DNA from: Mesorhizobium sp. 65-26 | Lineage (GTDB): Bacteria; Pseudomonadota; Alphaproteobacteria; Rhizobiales; Rhizobiaceae | DNA: 64,000 nt | NCBI GenBank assembly: GCA_001899205.1 | Contig: MKVL01000012.1 | Location: 1 to 64,000 of the forward strand | Direction: 5' to 3' | Part shown: positions 52,834-61,930 of the stretch, one piece after another | Numbering within the stretch: the first letter of the stretch is position 1 | Layout of the letters: each line of letters opens with the position of its first letter | The notes under the pieces: model-generated | The model's input: only the letters and a program-made list of their open reading frames with translations | The model's database searches: none | What the model was told of the DNA's origin: nothing | Program-made: the position numbers and the translations under genes

Positions 52834-52910
52834 TTCGCAGTTCCTCTCTGTTGTTTTCGTCAGGCATGCAGGCAGGCGTGCGGTCCGGCGGCGGCGCCGG
52901 ACCGCAAAGC

Positions 52911-53924
52911 TCAGTATTCGACGCGCTTGTAATAGCGGCGCGTGGTCAGCGGATGGTCACGCAGCACCTCCAGATGCGCGCTGAGGCGCTCCAGCATGGT
53001 TGCGAGGACGATCGGCGAGATGAGGCCGCGCGTTTTGGCCGAGATACCCGGCAGGCTGGCGGAAGCCGCATCGAGGACGCGTACCTTGTTGGTGTAGCGC
53101 TTGGCGAAGTTCTCCACCCGGTCGGTCAGCGGCCGGAACGCATCCTCGCCCTTGAAGATGAACAGGCTGACGCCCGGCTCCACCAGTTCGAGCGTGCCGT
53201 GGAAGAAGTCGGATGCCTGTACCGGGCGGGTGCGGATCCACTGCATCTCCTCGAGGATGCACATGCCGTAGTAGTGTGCTTCCGGCCAGACGGAACCGGC
53301 GCCCGTGAAGATGTGGTAGGTTTCGTCCTTGATCTCCTTGGCGAGGATGGCGGCCTCGGCCTCGTAGCTTTCCTTCACCGAAACCAGCAGCTTCGGCAGC
53401 AGCGCCAGCTCGGCCACGGTCGCATCGAAATCGGCATATTCGCCGCGTTCGGCCAGGAGGGCCAGCACGATGAGAAGGGTCTGCAGGTAGAAGGATTCCG
53501 AAGACGTGTCGTCCTCGGCGAAGTTGGTGAAGTTGTAGTCGGCGTCGCGGCCGAGCGGCGTATCCTTGTGGCCGGTGAGCGACAGCGTCTTGACGCCACG
53601 CTCCTTCAGGAAGGCGAGAAGCTGCACGCTTTCCTTGGTGGTGCCGGACAGCGAGGGCAGAACGACCAGCGCCTTCTCGTCGAGGCCCGCCGGCGGCTCC
53701 AGCACGACCTGCGCGGAATAGGCCGCGGAAACCGGGAAAAGCGTCGTGTTGCGCGCAAGCTCGATGGCCGGCAGGGTCAGAAACTGCACGCCGCCGGTTC
53801 CCATGAAGAAGATGCGTTCCAGACCGCCGTCCAGCAGATCGCGCATCAGGACACGCACGTCCTTGGCGATTGCAACCGCGCCGCTTTGGATCTTCACAAA
53901 GCGATCCCTATCGAAGTTGAGCAT
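52911..53924 (-). CDS. SIS-domain sugar-phosphate deglycase/isomerase, FrlB-like
   Basis: A 337-aa double SIS protein. RIFFMGTGGVQFLTLPAIEL is the first phosphate-binding region, ALVVLPSLSGTTKESVQLL has the S-x-S/T phosphate motif, and the end ASDFFHGTLELVEPGVSLFI...RRYYKRVEY closely follows E. coli FrlB. FrlB splits fructoselysine 6-phosphate into glucose 6-phosphate and lysine. The ATG at 53924 has GGGAAGG upstream. It is the first gene of the operon, 75 bp downstream of the palindromic operator. Confidence 0.87.
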   Translation of the reverse strand: MLNFDRDRFVKIQSGAVAIAKDVRVLMRDLLDGGLERIFFMGTGGVQFLTLPAIELARNTTLFPVSAAYSAQVVLEPPAGLDEKALVVLPSLSGTTKESVQLLAFLKERGVKTLSLTGHKDTPLGRDADYNFTNFAEDDTSSESFYLQTLLIVLALLAERGEYADFDATVAELALLPKLLVSVKESYEAEAAILAKEIKDETYHIFTGAGSVWPEAHYYGMCILEEMQWIRTRPVQASDFFHGTLELVEPGVSLFIFKGEDAFRPLTDRVENFAKRYTNKVRVLDAASASLPGISAKTRGLISPIVLATMLERLSAHLEVLRDHPLTTRRYYKRVEY

Positions 53925-53998
53925 TTGAACCTTCCCGTTTTGCGTTCCGCACTCGTCCCGAACCAGGCGGGCGTCTTCACGCAATGATCTTGAGACAA

Positions 53999-54016
53999 TG
54001 TGAGATCGATCTCACA
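53999..54016. promoter_or_regulatory. 18-bp perfect palindrome, LacI-family operator
   Basis: TGTGAGATCGATCTCACA is a perfect palindrome with a central CG step, as preferred by LacI-family regulators. It lies between the SIS gene (start 53924) and the lacI-type gene, and would control the whole leftward operon. Confidence 0.8.
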
Positions 54017-54070
54017 CACATTTAGCGCATGAGAATCCCGTGCTGGCAAGTGGGGTTTCAAAAAAAGATG

Positions 54071-54090
54071 GAGCCGCGTTTTCGCGGCTC
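54071..54090 (-). terminator. Rho-independent terminator of the lacI-type gene
   Basis: On the minus strand GAGCCGCG-AAAA-CGCGGCTC is followed by CATCTTTTTTTG. The perfect stem and U-tract overlap the end of the regulator gene and separate it from the operon it controls. Confidence 0.8.
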
Positions 54091-55108
54091 AGCCGCGCCG
54101 GCTCACGGAGCCGCGAACGATCAGCTTGGTTTCAAAGCGAACTTTTCGCGGCGCATCGGTCTTTCCGGAAAGCCGGTCGAACAGCAGCCGGGCCGCCGCG
54201 CGTCCGATTTCCGAAACCGGCTGCGAGACGACGGTGATCTGCGGATCGGTGAACGTCGCCAGGTTGAAATCGTCGAAGCCGATCAGCGAGACATTGTGGG
54301 GAATGGAAATCCCCATCGAGCGGAAAGCGAGAAGCGCGCCCTGCGTCATGAGGCTGTCGACCGTGAAAAGCGCCGTCGGCGGCGTCTTCTGGCTGAACAG
54401 GCGTATCGTCGCGTCGACGGCATGCTCGACCGTCGATTGCGAGACCGCGATCATCCGTTCGTCGGGCGCGATGCCGGCGGCGCCAAGCGCCGTCTGGTAG
54501 CCTGTCATGCGCTCCCGGGAGGTGAAGATACGCATGTCGTCCTGCAGCAGCCCGATACGGCGGTGGCCCATGGCGATCAGATATTCGACCGCCTTGCGCG
54601 CTCCGCCCTCGTTGTCGACCACGACGCTGTCGCAGTCGACGCCTTCGGCGACACGGTCGATCAGGATCAGCGGCACGCTTTCCGCGATCAGGCCCTGCAG
54701 ATGCGCATTGTTGTCGGCCGATGTCGGCGCGACGATGAAGCCTCGTATGGAGAGAGACCGGAGGCTCGCCAGGAGCGAGACTTCCTGCCCCAACTCCTCC
54801 TCGCTGCTGCCGATGACGAGATTGTACCCGCACTCGCGGGCAAGCACCTCGATGTCATGGGCGATGCGCGCGAAGAACGGGTTCTGGATGTCGCCGAGGA
54901 TGCAGCCGACGATCGGCAGCTGCCCGTTGCGCAATGCCTGCGCCAGGCGATTGCCGCGATAGCCGAGCTTCCCGGCCGCCGCCTGCACTTTCCGGGCGGT
55001 TTCGTCGCCTACATAGCCATAGCTGTTCAGGGCGCGGGCCGCGGTTGCGCGCGACACGTTCGCGAGTGCCGCCACATCCTTCAACGTTGCCGGTTTGCTC
55101 CGCGCCAT
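54089..55108 (-). CDS. LacI-family transcriptional regulator
   Basis: A 339-aa regulator. The N-terminal helix-turn-helix and hinge read TLKDVAALANVSRATAARAL, SYGYVGDETARKVQAAAGKLGY; the periplasmic-binding-protein-like sensor domain follows (ILGDIQNPFFARIAHDIEVLA, TGYQTALGAAGI, IGFDDFNLATFTDPQITVV). The ATG at 55108 gives the standard start; the frame is open further upstream without coding character. It most likely represses the fructosamine-type operon through the 53999-54016 palindrome. Confidence 0.93.
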   Translation of the reverse strand: MARSKPATLKDVAALANVSRATAARALNSYGYVGDETARKVQAAAGKLGYRGNRLAQALRNGQLPIVGCILGDIQNPFFARIAHDIEVLARECGYNLVIGSSEEELGQEVSLLASLRSLSIRGFIVAPTSADNNAHLQGLIAESVPLILIDRVAEGVDCDSVVVDNEGGARKAVEYLIAMGHRRIGLLQDDMRIFTSRERMTGYQTALGAAGIAPDERMIAVSQSTVEHAVDATIRLFSQKTPPTALFTVDSLMTQGALLAFRSMGISIPHNVSLIGFDDFNLATFTDPQITVVSQPVSEIGRAAARLLFDRLSGKTDAPRKVRFETKLIVRGSVSRRG

Positions 55109-55225
55109 GCGACCCTTCGATTCTTCGGCAGGACCCTTCCTGCGGTCGCTGTTGTAGCTTCGGGCTGCCGGTTCGCAAAGGCCCTCGCCGCCAATGGCGG
55201 CCGTACGACCTGTGCAGGCACCCCT

Positions 55226-55254
55226 CCCGAACGACGGGGGAGAGGAAAGGCGCG
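55226..55254 (+). repeat. 29-bp copy of a dispersed intergenic repeat
   Basis: Identical to 35742-35770 (begins CCCGAACGACGGGGGAGAGG). Here it stands between the LacI regulator and the DUF4173 gene. 55109-55338 otherwise contains no gene. Confidence 0.65.
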
Positions 55255-55338
55255 CGCTGCATGAAAACTGCAAATCAATGCTGAAATTCTCCCCGGCCCT
55301 GCCGCTGGAATGGCCCAGGCGCCGGCGAAAAGGACGGC

Positions 55339-55503
55339 ATGCACACGCCCCAGACCGCCCGCCTTTCCCTCCCACGCCGGCTGCGCCATGACGGCTGGTG
55401 GTTCATCGATCCGCCGCGCCCGCGTCCGCCGGCGACGCTGCTGGCCTTCGTGCCGAGAGCCCGGCCCGGCCACGCTGGCCCCGCGCCGGAGGCACGGGCA
55501 TGA
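55339..55503 (+). CDS. possible 54-aa small protein overlapping the DUF4173 gene
   Basis: From an ATG at 55339 preceded by AAAAGGACGG, a 54-codon frame rich in Pro and Arg (SLPRRLRHDGWWFIDPPRPR) ends in TGA at 55501-55503, overlapping the next start as ATGA. The overlap and ribosome site suggest translational coupling, but the composition is unusual and no homologue is recognised. Confidence 0.35.
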   Translation: MHTPQTARLSLPRRLRHDGWWFIDPPRPRPPATLLAFVPRARPGHAGPAPEARA

Positions 55504-57098
55504 CCGCCTCACGCACCGCGAATTACTGCCGCCGCGTCGGCGTCGGTGTCCTGCTGGTCGTGCTGGCGGATTTTCTCTTTTACGGCCAGCCCGTCGGCAT
55601 CACCGTCTTCCTGTTCGGCCTCGTGCTGGCCGGCGCGATCGTGGCCATGCATCCGGCCTCCCTGTCCTTGTTCTCTCGCAATCCCCTAGGGAAAACACGA
55701 CGTGCTTTTCCCGGGAAAACCGCTACACGCTTTTCCTGGAATTGCTCCGGCCGGATCTGGCTCCGGCCCATGGCGCTGTTCGCCGCGTTGCTGCCGCTGG
55801 CCGAAAACGTCAGCCTACTTTCCGTCATTGTCGCGCTGGCGGGACTTGCGCTGTTCGCGCTCTCGCTCGCCGGCCGACTGCGAACGGGCATTGCCCGCGT
55901 CGCCGGCCAGCTCTGCCTGTTCCTGGCCGTCGCGCCTTTCCAGTTCGTCCGAGACCTCTTCCGCTGGCGCAAGGTTTCCCGCCGCGCCGGCGGGCGCCGC
56001 TTCCGTCTGACCGTCGCCGTCTGGCTGATGCCGATCAGCCTCGGCGTAGTCTTTCTCGCCCTGTTCAATGCCGCCAATCCGGTCATCGAGCAGTGGCTTT
56101 CGCGGATCAACCTCTTCGTCCTGCTCGAACGGATCGACGTGCTCCGGCTGGCCTTCTGGCTGTTCGTGCTTGCCGGCACGTGGCCATTCCTGCGGCCACG
56201 CCTGCCGCGCCTGCTCCGGCGTATCATGCGCGCGACGGCGCCCAAGGCACCGAGGGCCCGACCGGCAGCCGGCGCGACCGAGGATATCCTCTTCGGCAAG
56301 GCGGCGATCCTGCGCGCGTTGCTCGTCTTCAACGGGCTGTTCGCCGTGCAGACCGCGCTCGACGCCGCCTATCTCTGGGGTGGCCTGGCGCTGCCGGACG
56401 GGCTGACCTACGCGGCCTACGCGCATCGCGGCGCTTACCCGCTGATGGTAACAGCGCTGCTCGCCGCCGCGTTCGTGCTGACGGCGCTGCGCCCCGGCAG
56501 CGAGACGTCGCGCGATCCGCTGATCCGCCGCCTCGTCTATCTCTGGGTGGCGCAGAACATCGTGCTGGTCGTCTCCTCGATCCTGCGGCTCGACCTCTAT
56601 GTGGGCGCCTACGCGCTGACCTATCTGCGCGTCGCCGCCTTCATCTGGATGGGGCTGGTGGCGCTCGGGCTCGCGCTCGTCATCGTCCGCATCGCGCTCG
56701 AAAAACCCAATGCATGGCTGCTCTCCGTCAATCTTCTGACGTTATCGGCGACGCTCTATGCCTGCTGCTTCGTCAATTTCGCCGCACTGATCGCCAACTA
56801 CAATGTCGACCACTCCTTTGAAATGAACGGCCCCGGCACCAGTCTCGACATTGCCTACATCCGCTCGCTCGGCCCTGCCGGGCTGCCGGCTCTCGACCGT
56901 CTTTCCCAGCACAAGAGCGAGATTTTCCTCTCCTACAGCCGCGACATCACTGATGCCGACGTGGAAACATGCTATCGCGCGGAGCAGAAAAACTGGCGAC
57001 GCTGGAGCTTTCGCGACTGGCGACTCCTGCGTTACCTCGACGCAAGGGGCCCGCTTCTGATTCCCCAGGGTTGCCAACCCGACAGCAGTCCGGACTGA
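55500..57098 (+). CDS. DUF4173 multi-pass membrane protein
   Basis: A 532-aa inner-membrane protein with about a dozen hydrophobic helices (VGVLLVVLADFLFYGQPVGI, NLFVLLERIDVLRLAFWLFV, LYACCFVNFAALIANYNVDHS). The pattern with a soluble C-terminal tail (DRLSQHKSEIFLSYSRDITD) fits DUF4173. Function unknown. The ATG at 55500 starts the recognisable part. It is followed after three bases by a response regulator and sensor kinase, so it may be part of the sensing unit. Confidence 0.85.
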   Translation: MTASRTANYCRRVGVGVLLVVLADFLFYGQPVGITVFLFGLVLAGAIVAMHPASLSLFSRNPLGKTRRAFPGKTATRFSWNCSGRIWLRPMALFAALLPLAENVSLLSVIVALAGLALFALSLAGRLRTGIARVAGQLCLFLAVAPFQFVRDLFRWRKVSRRAGGRRFRLTVAVWLMPISLGVVFLALFNAANPVIEQWLSRINLFVLLERIDVLRLAFWLFVLAGTWPFLRPRLPRLLRRIMRATAPKAPRARPAAGATEDILFGKAAILRALLVFNGLFAVQTALDAAYLWGGLALPDGLTYAAYAHRGAYPLMVTALLAAAFVLTALRPGSETSRDPLIRRLVYLWVAQNIVLVVSSILRLDLYVGAYALTYLRVAAFIWMGLVALGLALVIVRIALEKPNAWLLSVNLLTLSATLYACCFVNFAALIANYNVDHSFEMNGPGTSLDIAYIRSLGPAGLPALDRLSQHKSEIFLSYSRDITDADVETCYRAEQKNWRRWSFRDWRLLRYLDARGPLLIPQGCQPDSSPD

Positions 57099-57101
57099 TC
57101 G

Positions 57102-57797
57102 ATGCCGCACACCATCCTCGTCGCCGACGACGACCCGCATATCCGCGAGATCATCTGCTTCGCGCTGGAAAAGGCCGGCATGAGGACGCATGCGGTGACC
57201 GACGGCGCCGCCGCCCTGCAGGCCGTCGAGCGCCGCGCGCCCGACCTTATCGTGCTCGACATCGGCATGCCGGAGATGGATGGGCTGGAGGTCTGCCGGC
57301 GGCTGCGGCAGCGCTGCGACATACCGGTGCTGTTCCTGTCGGCGCGCGACGAGGAGATCGACCGCATCCTCGGGCTGGAAATGGGCGGCGACGACTATGT
57401 GACGAAACCGTTCAGCCCGCGCGAACTGGTCGCCCGCGTCAACGTTATTCTGCGCCGCGCGCGCCCGGCCGCCGCCGAACAGGTGGACGAGCGCCGGTTC
57501 GCGCATGGCAAGCTGGTGCTGGTTCCGGCCAGCCACGCCGCCAGCTTCGACGGCAGGCCGCTGGTGCTGACGGGCATCGAATTCTCCATCCTCAGGGGCT
57601 TTCTCTCCCGCCCCACCCATGTGCTCGGCCGCGACGTGGTGATGGCCAGCGCCTATGCCGCCAACATCCATGTCGCCGACCGCACCATCGACAGCCATAT
57701 CCGCAACATCCGCGCCAAGCTGGCGGCCGCCGGCTGCGCGGACGCGATCGAAACGGTGCACGGCGTCGGCTTCCGGCTCGGCCGATGCGGTGGTTGA
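57102..57797 (+). CDS. OmpR-family response regulator (CreB-like)
   Basis: A 231-aa regulator. The receiver domain has the acidic pair ADDD, phosphoryl-accepting Asp in LIVLDIGMPEMDGLEV, Thr/Ser in LFLSARD and Lys in YVTKPFSPREL. The C-terminal winged helix reads LVLTGIEFSILRGFLSRPTHVLGRDVV and DSHIRNIRAKL. The sensor kinase gene overlaps its end by 13 bp. Confidence 0.93.
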   Translation: MPHTILVADDDPHIREIICFALEKAGMRTHAVTDGAAALQAVERRAPDLIVLDIGMPEMDGLEVCRRLRQRCDIPVLFLSARDEEIDRILGLEMGGDDYVTKPFSPRELVARVNVILRRARPAAAEQVDERRFAHGKLVLVPASHAASFDGRPLVLTGIEFSILRGFLSRPTHVLGRDVVMASAYAANIHVADRTIDSHIRNIRAKLAAAGCADAIETVHGVGFRLGRCGG

Positions 57798-59362
57798 GCA
57801 AGGAAAGGTGGCGGCCGAGGCTCGCCACCGTCGTCGTCGCCATCCTCGTGGTGGTCATGGCGCTGCCGCTGGTCGGCCTGTTCTTCTTCCGGCTCTATGA
57901 GAACCAGCTCATCCACCAGACCGAAGGCGAGCTGATCGCGCAAGGGGCGGCGCTCGCCGCCGTCTATGCCCAGGATGTGCGCGACGCGGGCATCACGGCC
58001 GACAGGCTCGGCGCGTCGCTGTCGGCGGCCAGCAACAGGAACTATCCCTACCAGCCGGTCGAGCCCAGCCTCGACCTGGCGTCCGACGACGTGCTTCCGG
58101 TGCGGCCGCCCGGTGTCGCCGCCATCATGGATCCGGCCTTCGCCGCGATCGGGGCACGCCTGTCCGGCGTGCTCGACGAGACGCAGAAGGTGACGCTGGC
58201 CGGCTTTCGCCTGCTCGACCCGCATGGCGTCGTCATAGCCGGGCGGGGTGATGTCGGCATGTCGCTGGCTGGCATCGCGGAAGTGAGCGCGGCGCTCGCC
58301 GGCCGCTACGACAGCGTGCTCAGGTTGCGCATTCCCGACCAACCGGCGCCGCCGCTCTATTCGGTCAGCCGGGGCACGCGGGTGCGCGTCTTCGTTGCCA
58401 TGCCGGTGGCGGTCGACGGCAAGGTGGCCGGCGTCGTCTATCTCTCGCGGACCCCCAACAACATCGTCAAGCATCTCTATGGCGAGCGCGGCAAGGTCAC
58501 GCTGGCGGCGATCGCGATCGTCGGCGGCACGCTGCTGATCGGGCTGGTGTTCCTGCGCACCGTCAGCCGGCCGATCTATGCGCTGATCGACCGCACCAAG
58601 CGCATCGCCGCCGGCGATCGCACGGCCATGCAGCCCCTCGACCACCACGGAACGCGCGAGATGGCGGAATTGTCGGCCGCTTTCCTCGACATGGCCGGCA
58701 AGCTGCAGGCGCGCTCCGACAGCATCCAGACCTTCGCCACCCATGTCTCGCACGAGCTGAAGTCGCCGCTGACGGCGATCCAGGGCGCGGCCGAGCTGCT
58801 CAGGGATGCCGGCGGCGCCATGGACGAGGCCGAGCGGCGGCGCTTTTCCGGCAATATCGTCACCGACGCCGGGCGCCTCAACCTCCTGGTGCGCCGGCTG
58901 CTGGACCTGGCGCGGGCGGAAAACCTCGCGCCGAGCGGCGCCAGCGCCTCGCTCGGCGCGGCGCTGGGGACGCTGCCGACGGACACAAGGCTGGATGTCC
59001 GCGTCGAGGCCGGCAGCGACATCCGCCTCGGCATCTCGGCGGAAAACACCGCCATCGTGCTGGCCAACCTGATCGACAATTCGGCGCGTCACGGCGCCGG
59101 CGCGGTGACAATCACGGCATGGGGACGCGACGGACGGGCCGTCGTGCTGGTCAGCGACGACGGCGAGGGCGTTTCGCCCAACAACCGCGCCCGCATCTTC
59201 GAGCCGTTCTTCACCACGCGGCGCGAGAGCGGCGGCACCGGCATGGGCCTCGGCATCGTGCTGGCCCTCCTGAAAGCGCATGATGGCACGATACGGCTGG
59301 TTGACTCCGAACGCGGCACGCGCTTCGAGATTACCGTGCCGGTCGCATCGACCGGGGCCTGA
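57785..59362 (+). CDS. membrane sensor histidine kinase (CreC-like)
   Basis: A 525-aa kinase. N-terminal helix VVVAILVVVMALPLVGLFFFRL, a periplasmic sensor region of about 230 residues, a second helix (LAAIAIVGGTLLIGLVFL), HAMP linker (RPIYALIDRTKRIAAGD), HisKA with the phospho-His in ATHVSHELKSPLTAIQGA, and the ATPase boxes NLIDNSARHG, VSDDGEGVSP and GGTGMGLGI. It phosphorylates the overlapping regulator; the stimulus is unknown. Confidence 0.94.
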   Translation: MRWLSKERWRPRLATVVVAILVVVMALPLVGLFFFRLYENQLIHQTEGELIAQGAALAAVYAQDVRDAGITADRLGASLSAASNRNYPYQPVEPSLDLASDDVLPVRPPGVAAIMDPAFAAIGARLSGVLDETQKVTLAGFRLLDPHGVVIAGRGDVGMSLAGIAEVSAALAGRYDSVLRLRIPDQPAPPLYSVSRGTRVRVFVAMPVAVDGKVAGVVYLSRTPNNIVKHLYGERGKVTLAAIAIVGGTLLIGLVFLRTVSRPIYALIDRTKRIAAGDRTAMQPLDHHGTREMAELSAAFLDMAGKLQARSDSIQTFATHVSHELKSPLTAIQGAAELLRDAGGAMDEAERRRFSGNIVTDAGRLNLLVRRLLDLARAENLAPSGASASLGAALGTLPTDTRLDVRVEAGSDIRLGISAENTAIVLANLIDNSARHGAGAVTITAWGRDGRAVVLVSDDGEGVSPNNRARIFEPFFTTRRESGGTGMGLGIVLALLKAHDGTIRLVDSERGTRFEITVPVASTGA

Positions 59363-59414
59363 TCCCGGGGCGCCGGCCTCGGGAACCAAGCTTCAGAACT
59401 GGAAAGGCGAGAGA

Positions 59415-60581
59415 GTGCGTTACGACATCGTCATCATCGGCGGAGCCATCGTCGGTTCCTCGGTCGCCTACTATCTGCGCAAGGAAGGCTTTTCCGGGTC
59501 GATCGCGCTGGTCGAGCGTGACCCGCAATTCGCCCACGCGGCGACGACGCTGTCCTGCGCCTCGATCCGCCAGCAATTCTCCATCCCAGAAAACATCCGG
59601 CTGTCGCAGTTCACGCTGAAACTGTTCCGCCGCCTGACCGAGGAGTTCGGCGCCGACGCCGATATCGGCTTCCGCGAGGGCGGCTATCTCATCCTCGCCG
59701 GCGAGAACGGCCTGCCGATCCTCAAGGCCAATCACGAGGCGCAGATGGCCGAGGGCGCCGACATCGTGCTCGAGGACGCCGATCAGCTCACCCACCGCTT
59801 TGCCTGGCTGTCGGCGGAAGGCATCACCGCCGGCGCCTATGGCCGGAGCGGCGAAGGCTGGTTCGACGCGCATGCCATGCTCATGCTGTTCCGCAAGGCG
59901 CTGCGCGGCATGAATGTCGACCTCATCACCGCCTCAGCCGCCGGCATCGCGCGCCAGGGCAACCGCGTCACCGGCGTCAATCTCGACAATGGCGAGACGC
60001 TGGAAGCCGGCATCGTCGTCAACGCCGCCGGGCCGAACGCCGGCAAGGTGGCGGCCATGGCCGGGCTGGTCCTGCCGGTCGAGCCGCGCAAGCGCAACGT
60101 CTTCGTCTTCGAGGCGCGCGACAAATTCGCCGACATGCCGCTGCTCGTCGATCCGAGCGGCATCTATGTGCGCCCGGAAGGCTCGGTCTACATCACTGGC
60201 GGCGCCGAACCGGAAGAGGGCGATATCGCCCCCGATCCGAAGGATTTCGAGGTCAACTGGCCGCTGTTCGAGGAGGTGATCTGGCCTGCTCTCGCCACCC
60301 GTATCCCCTCCTTCGAGGCGATCAAGCCGACGCGCGCCTGGGCCGGCCACTACGACTACAACACGCTCGACCAGAACGCGGTGATCGGGCCGCATCCCGA
60401 GGTCGGGAACTTTCTATTCGCCAACGGCTTTTCCGGCCACGGCCTGCAGCAGGCGCCGGCGGTGGGCAAGGCGCTGGCCGAGCTCATCGTGCATGGCGGC
60501 TACCGCACCATCGACTGCACCGCCTTCGGCTACGGCCGGATCGCCGAGGGGCGGGCGTTCCGGGAGCTGAATGTGATCTGA
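59415..60581 (+). CDS. FAD-dependent DAO-family oxidoreductase
   Basis: A 388-aa protein. The FAD motif YDIVIIGGAIVGSSVAYYLRK opens the protein; SCASIRQQFSIPENIRLSQF and the C-terminal FANGFSGHGLQQAPAVGKAL contact the flavin. It resembles sarcosine- or D-amino-acid-oxidising and FOXRED1-like enzymes. The GTG at 59415 has GGAAAGGCGAGA upstream. It follows the kinase by 52 bp, and the transcript may be shared. Substrate unknown. Confidence 0.9.
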   Translation: MRYDIVIIGGAIVGSSVAYYLRKEGFSGSIALVERDPQFAHAATTLSCASIRQQFSIPENIRLSQFTLKLFRRLTEEFGADADIGFREGGYLILAGENGLPILKANHEAQMAEGADIVLEDADQLTHRFAWLSAEGITAGAYGRSGEGWFDAHAMLMLFRKALRGMNVDLITASAAGIARQGNRVTGVNLDNGETLEAGIVVNAAGPNAGKVAAMAGLVLPVEPRKRNVFVFEARDKFADMPLLVDPSGIYVRPEGSVYITGGAEPEEGDIAPDPKDFEVNWPLFEEVIWPALATRIPSFEAIKPTRAWAGHYDYNTLDQNAVIGPHPEVGNFLFANGFSGHGLQQAPAVGKALAELIVHGGYRTIDCTAFGYGRIAEGRAFRELNVI

Positions 60582-60624
60582 GGCGCGCCTCTCCTTCGCC
60601 AGGGAACGCCATCGCCTCATTCCC

Positions 60625-61113
60625 TCACACCGCCTTCATCCCCTCGCCAAGGTATCCTTGCAGCCAGCCGAGCACGCGCGCCCAGCCGTAGGCATGTTCG
60701 GCCGCGGCGTCGGGAAAGCCGGCGAAACCGCCGTGACAGACGATGAGCCGCGTGCCGGCTGCGACCGGCTCCAGCAGATAGGCGAGCGTTGTTTCGTGGC
60801 GGCCCAGCGTCGGATGGTCCCAGCCATAACGCCTCGTCTGCACGATCCGGCGCGACATCTCGATTTCCAGAAATTTCCCGCTCGCGGGCAGCCACCTGCC
60901 ATCAGCGGTCCGCACCGTGACGCTCCAGCTTCCGCCGACGCGGGGATCGGCCGACCAGCCGGTCATGCGGTAGGTTTCCGAAGAACCCCACCACCGCTCG
61001 ACTTCGTCGGTTATCAATGCCGAGATAACCTTCTCGGGGACGGTGAGAAGGTCGACCGAAGCCATGACCGTGTCCGTATTCGCCATGGCTTGCGGTGAGG
61101 ACCATTGAAGCAT
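60625..61113 (-). CDS. SRPBCC/AHSA1-domain protein
   Basis: A 162-aa helix-grip ligand-binding fold: VDLLTVPEKVISALITDEVERWWG, GGSWSVTVRTADG, TTLAYLLEPVAAGTRLIVCHGGF. The ATG at 61113 is chosen for the AAGGAGG eight bases upstream. It is the third gene of an ArsR-AHSA1-AHSA1 operon; such proteins bind hydrophobic small molecules or act in stress responses. Confidence 0.88.
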   Translation of the reverse strand: MLQWSSPQAMANTDTVMASVDLLTVPEKVISALITDEVERWWGSSETYRMTGWSADPRVGGSWSVTVRTADGRWLPASGKFLEIEMSRRIVQTRRYGWDHPTLGRHETTLAYLLEPVAAGTRLIVCHGGFAGFPDAAAEHAYGWARVLGWLQGYLGEGMKAV

Positions 61114-61157
61114 CAGCTGGCCTCCTTCAAGGGTTGTATCGTATCCGAAACGAAGCT

Positions 61158-61604
61158 TCAGCCCTTTGATGGCGGGCGCTCGAACCCTTTTCCCGTCTCG
61201 ATCAGGCTCTTGAGGCTCGCCAGCACCAGCGGCCAGCCCTTGGACACATTGGGGATCAGCCTGTGCGGGCCGTCGGCCTCGTGGGTCACGGCGAGTTTCA
61301 CCAATTCTCCATCCTGCTCGATGGTGAAGGTGCAGCGCGTGTAGCCGTCCTCCCTGACATCCGGCAGCCATTCGTTGCGCCATTTGATGACGAGGCGCCT
61401 GGGTGGGTCGATCTCCAGGATCTCGCCTGAGTCGGCGACGCTGCCGTCGGGGAAGATCAGCTTCCAGCTCGAGCCCACCTTCCAGTCGCTCTCCTGGTAG
61501 GAGCACAGGAAGAACTGCCGGTTGAATTCCGGATCGGTCAGCGCCGTCCAGAGCTTGTCGGCGGTGGTGCGGATGTAGGTGACGTAGACGAAGCTGCTGT
61601 TCAC
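61158..61604 (-). CDS. SRPBCC/AHSA1-domain protein
   Basis: A 148-aa protein: [27 protein letters not shown], the glycine bend [12 protein letters not shown], and [14 protein letters not shown] with [12 protein letters not shown] typical of AHSA1 proteins linked to ArsR regulators. The GTG at 61604 overlaps the regulator stop by four bases (GTGA), with GGAGAAG upstream. Confidence 0.92.
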   Translation of the reverse strand: MNSSFVYVTYIRTTADKLWTALTDPEFNRQFFLCSYQESDWKVGSSWKLIFPDGSVADSGEILEIDPPRRLVIKWRNEWLPDVREDGYTRCTFTIEQDGELVKLAVTHEADGPHRLIPNVSKGWPLVLASLKSLIETGKGFERPPSKG

Positions 61605-61921
61605 GGCTCTTCTCCTTCCAGTCGTTTCTTCAAATCGCTGAGGGCGGCGAGCCGCCCCCGTTCGAACTTGCCGATCCAGCGCTCGGCGATCTCGTTGATG
61701 GGCACCGGGTTGAGGTAATGCTCCTTCTCGCGCCCCTTGCGGACGGTGGTGACGAGGTTCGCCTCTTCCAGGATCGCCAGGTGCTTGGTCACGGCCTGGC
61801 GCGTCATCTCCATATGCTCGCACAGCGCGTTGAGCGTCTGCCCGTTGCGGGCATACAGGCTGTCCAGCAGCAGCCGGCGGGTCGGGTCGGCCAAAGCGCG
61901 AAAGACGGCATCCATGCTCAT
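61601..61921 (-). CDS. ArsR-family transcriptional regulator
   Basis: A 106-aa winged-helix regulator: [58 protein letters not shown]. No metal-binding Cys pair is seen, as usual for the AHSA1-linked subgroup. ATG 61921 (MSMDAVF) is used. It probably represses its operon via the palindrome 10 bp upstream. Confidence 0.93.
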   Translation of the reverse strand: MSMDAVFRALADPTRRLLLDSLYARNGQTLNALCEHMEMTRQAVTKHLAILEEANLVTTVRKGREKEHYLNPVPINEIAERWIGKFERGRLAALSDLKKRLEGEEP

Positions 61922-61930
61922 GGCTTTAAT

